This document shows positions 62,689 to 64,000 of a stretch of DNA of 64,000 bases, in pieces. Source of the DNA: Bacteroidota bacterium (GTDB lineage: Bacteria > Bacteroidota > Bacteroidia > Cytophagales > Spirosomataceae); contig JAIUOF010000007.1 of assembly GCA_020161355.1 (NCBI GenBank), positions 186,001 to 250,000 of the forward strand, read 5' to 3'. The stretch's first letter is position 1. Every line of letters starts with the position of its first letter. Position numbers and translations under genes: made by a program. The notes beneath the pieces are model-generated. The model worked only from the letters and a program-made list of their open reading frames with translations, was not told where the DNA came from and did not search any database.

Positions 62689-64000
62689 GTTGTGATTTGC
62701 TTTCGTTCTTTGATTTAGAGATATTTATGACAACGAGATTTCCTTGGACGAGGTGAAAGAAGTTGTTGTGATTTGCTTTCGTTCTTTGATTTAGAGATAT
62801 TTATGACAACAATTCCTTTACGATGCAATCATCTGCGATTGTTGTGATTTGCTTTCGTTCTTTGATTTAGAGATATTTATGACAACATGCCCACCTGCAC
62901 CATGTAGCGGCTATACGTTGTGATTTGCTTTCGTTCTTTGATTTAGAGATATTTATGACAACCACGGATGAGGAAGGTATCTCCCTCGCCGTGTTGTGAT
63001 TTGCTTTCGTTCTTTGATTTAGAGATATTTATGACAACGTATTTTTCTTTTTATACTTTTGAAGGCTTGTTGTGATTTGCTTTCGTTCTTTGATTTAGAG
63101 ATATTTATGACAACCAACAGGTGCTATCCTGTCGCCAATAAGTAGTTGTGATTTGCTTTCGTTCTTTGATTTAGAGATATTTATGACAACTTATTTTACC
63201 AGTGCTTTGCCTTTTCCTCGTTGTGATTTGCTTTCGTTCTTTGATTTAGAGATATTTATGACAACTTCAGAAGATTAAGGAACTGATTGAGGTGGTTGTG
63301 ATTTGCTTTCGTTCTTTGATTTAGAGATATTTATGACAACCTGATATAGTGAAATCGGTCAATGATGAGGGTTGTGATTTGCTTTCGTTCTTTGATTTAG
63401 AGATATTTATGACAACACTGTATTTTTTATTAATCCAAAAAGAGTTTGTTGTGATTTGCTTTCGTTCTTTGATTTAGAGATATTTATGACAACCCTTAAG
63501 AGAAAGTGAAATATTTCAAATCTGTTGTGATTTGCTTTCGTTCTTTGATTTAGAGATATTTATGACAACCCTTATTCACCAGTATATTCAGCCCTTCCAG
63601 TTGTGATTTGCTTTCGTTCTTTGATTTAGAGATATTTATGACAACCTCAGATAATCATCCTCACTCTCCATTACTAGTTGTGATTTGCTTTCGTTCTTTG
63701 ATTTAGAGATATTTATGACAACTTAATCTTGGATTATCAGATTTTAATGTAAGTTGTGATTTGCTTTCGTTCTTTGATTTAGAGATATTTATGACAACAG
63801 TACTGATTCAGTTATTTCATCCTTTTGGGTTGTGATTTGCTTTCGTTCTTTGATTTAGAGATATTTATGACAACGGTAGCCGAGAACACATCCACGATGA
63901 TTTCGTTGTGATTTGCTTTCGTTCTTTGATTTAGAGATATTTATGACAACTAGGCGACCATCTTTTTTTAAACATAACCGGTTGTGATTTGCTTTCGTTC
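62689..64000 (+). CRISPR. CRISPR array, probably subtype II-C, continues past window end
   Basis: Seventeen identical 46-bp repeats, starting at 62689, 62765, 62841, 62917, 62993, 63069, 63145, 63220, 63295, 63371, 63448, 63524, 63600, 63677, 63753, 63829 and 63905, plus the first 20 nt of another at 63981. Each begins GTTGTGATTTGCTTTCGTT and ends ATTTATGACAAC; GTTGT at the start and ACAAC at the end are complementary. Spacers are 29-31 bp, mostly 30, all different. Length of repeat and its first 16 nt match Bacteroidota type II-C arrays (Cas9). No cas1, cas2, cas9 is in the window. The strand given is that of the repeat as written. A further spacer-like 30 nt precedes the first repeat (62659-62688). 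Confidence 0.95.

Noticed and set aside
62689..64000. CRISPR array of subtype VI-B (Cas13b)
   Set aside because: VI-B repeats in Bacteroidota are 36 nt; here repeats are 46 nt and begin like II-C repeats.
1..64000. tRNA, rRNA, tmRNA genes
   Set aside because: I looked for T-loop and cloverleaf patterns and conserved rRNA stretches and found none; a covariance search would be needed to exclude them fully.

Overview
The window looks like chromosome of an AT-rich, non-sporulating Bacteroidota bacterium, most likely a Cytophagales/Spirosomataceae-type environmental polysaccharide degrader (inference). The reasons are: a gldK-gldL-gldM-gldN type IX secretion (T9SS) cluster with a PorP/SprF partner, several proteins with T9SS sorting tails (types A and B), Bacteroidota-type -7 boxes (TAnnTTTG), many SusD-free secreted hydrolases, DUF4271 next to a divergent HemD, RibBA fusion, S46 and S9 dipeptidyl peptidases, and a 46-bp/30-bp CRISPR array whose repeat begins GTTGTGATTTGCTTTC, as in Bacteroidota subtype II-C. 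No rRNA or tRNA gene was recognised.

Layout. 1-1326: 3'-truncated DUF4173 membrane protein (minus strand) behind a pair of palindromic operator-like sites. 1634-5999: a membrane-spanning AraC regulator with a CBM9-like outer domain, a secreted S74-chaperone protein and a T9SS-exported pectate lyase. 6133-6446: a small secreted-protein pseudogene. 6469-9726: a metal locus in which three copies of a 7-1-7 palindrome (TGCAACA-W-TGTTGCA) flank a COG0523 GTPase, a MerC-like membrane protein, a secreted CxxCGGxGPES protein and a His-rich lipoprotein, followed by a class B1 metallo-beta-lactamase. 9781-13264: proC, a TlpA-like thioredoxin lipoprotein, gatB. 13378-19092: T9SS motor and ring genes gldN, M, L, K and a porP-like gene, transcribed leftward. 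19178-23918: hemD, DUF4271, mgsA, a large T9SS type B protein.

24288-35240 is a rightward run: a Lys-rich small protein, a lamin-tail protein, a translationally coupled pair of FG-GAP lipoproteins (one with ASPIC/UnbV, one with a cytochrome c motif), an S9 peptidase, a maltokinase-like protein and a secreted beta-propeller-like protein up to 36069. 36149-37932 is a PhoB/PhoR-like two-component pair. 38016-42102: RluA-type pseudouridine synthase, AI-2E transporter, tatC, glyA. 42406-58216: S46 peptidase, a CREST-like membrane protein, rhodanese, TIGR01777 epimerase, GH20 hexosaminidase, ribBA, GH16 glucanase, TrmH methyltransferase, SASA esterase with T9SS tail, pheS, a VanX-like dipeptidase and an SpmA-SpmB fusion.

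The right end changes character. 58217-58955 is repeat-rich non-coding DNA. It is followed by a lipoprotein, a small secreted protein, an S74-domain gene broken by a one-base frameshift, and a DUF6958-like small protein. From about 62500 to the window end lies the CRISPR array: 17 intact identical repeats plus a truncated 18th. Two decayed, split repeats stand at its left border. No cas gene is visible, so cas genes, if present, should lie to the right. A 68-bp hairpin element that carries the first 19 nt of the CRISPR repeat occurs both beside the array and 2.4 kb away outside it; this is the most unusual structural observation. The metal locus with three palindromic boxes is the best candidate for a little-described functional system.
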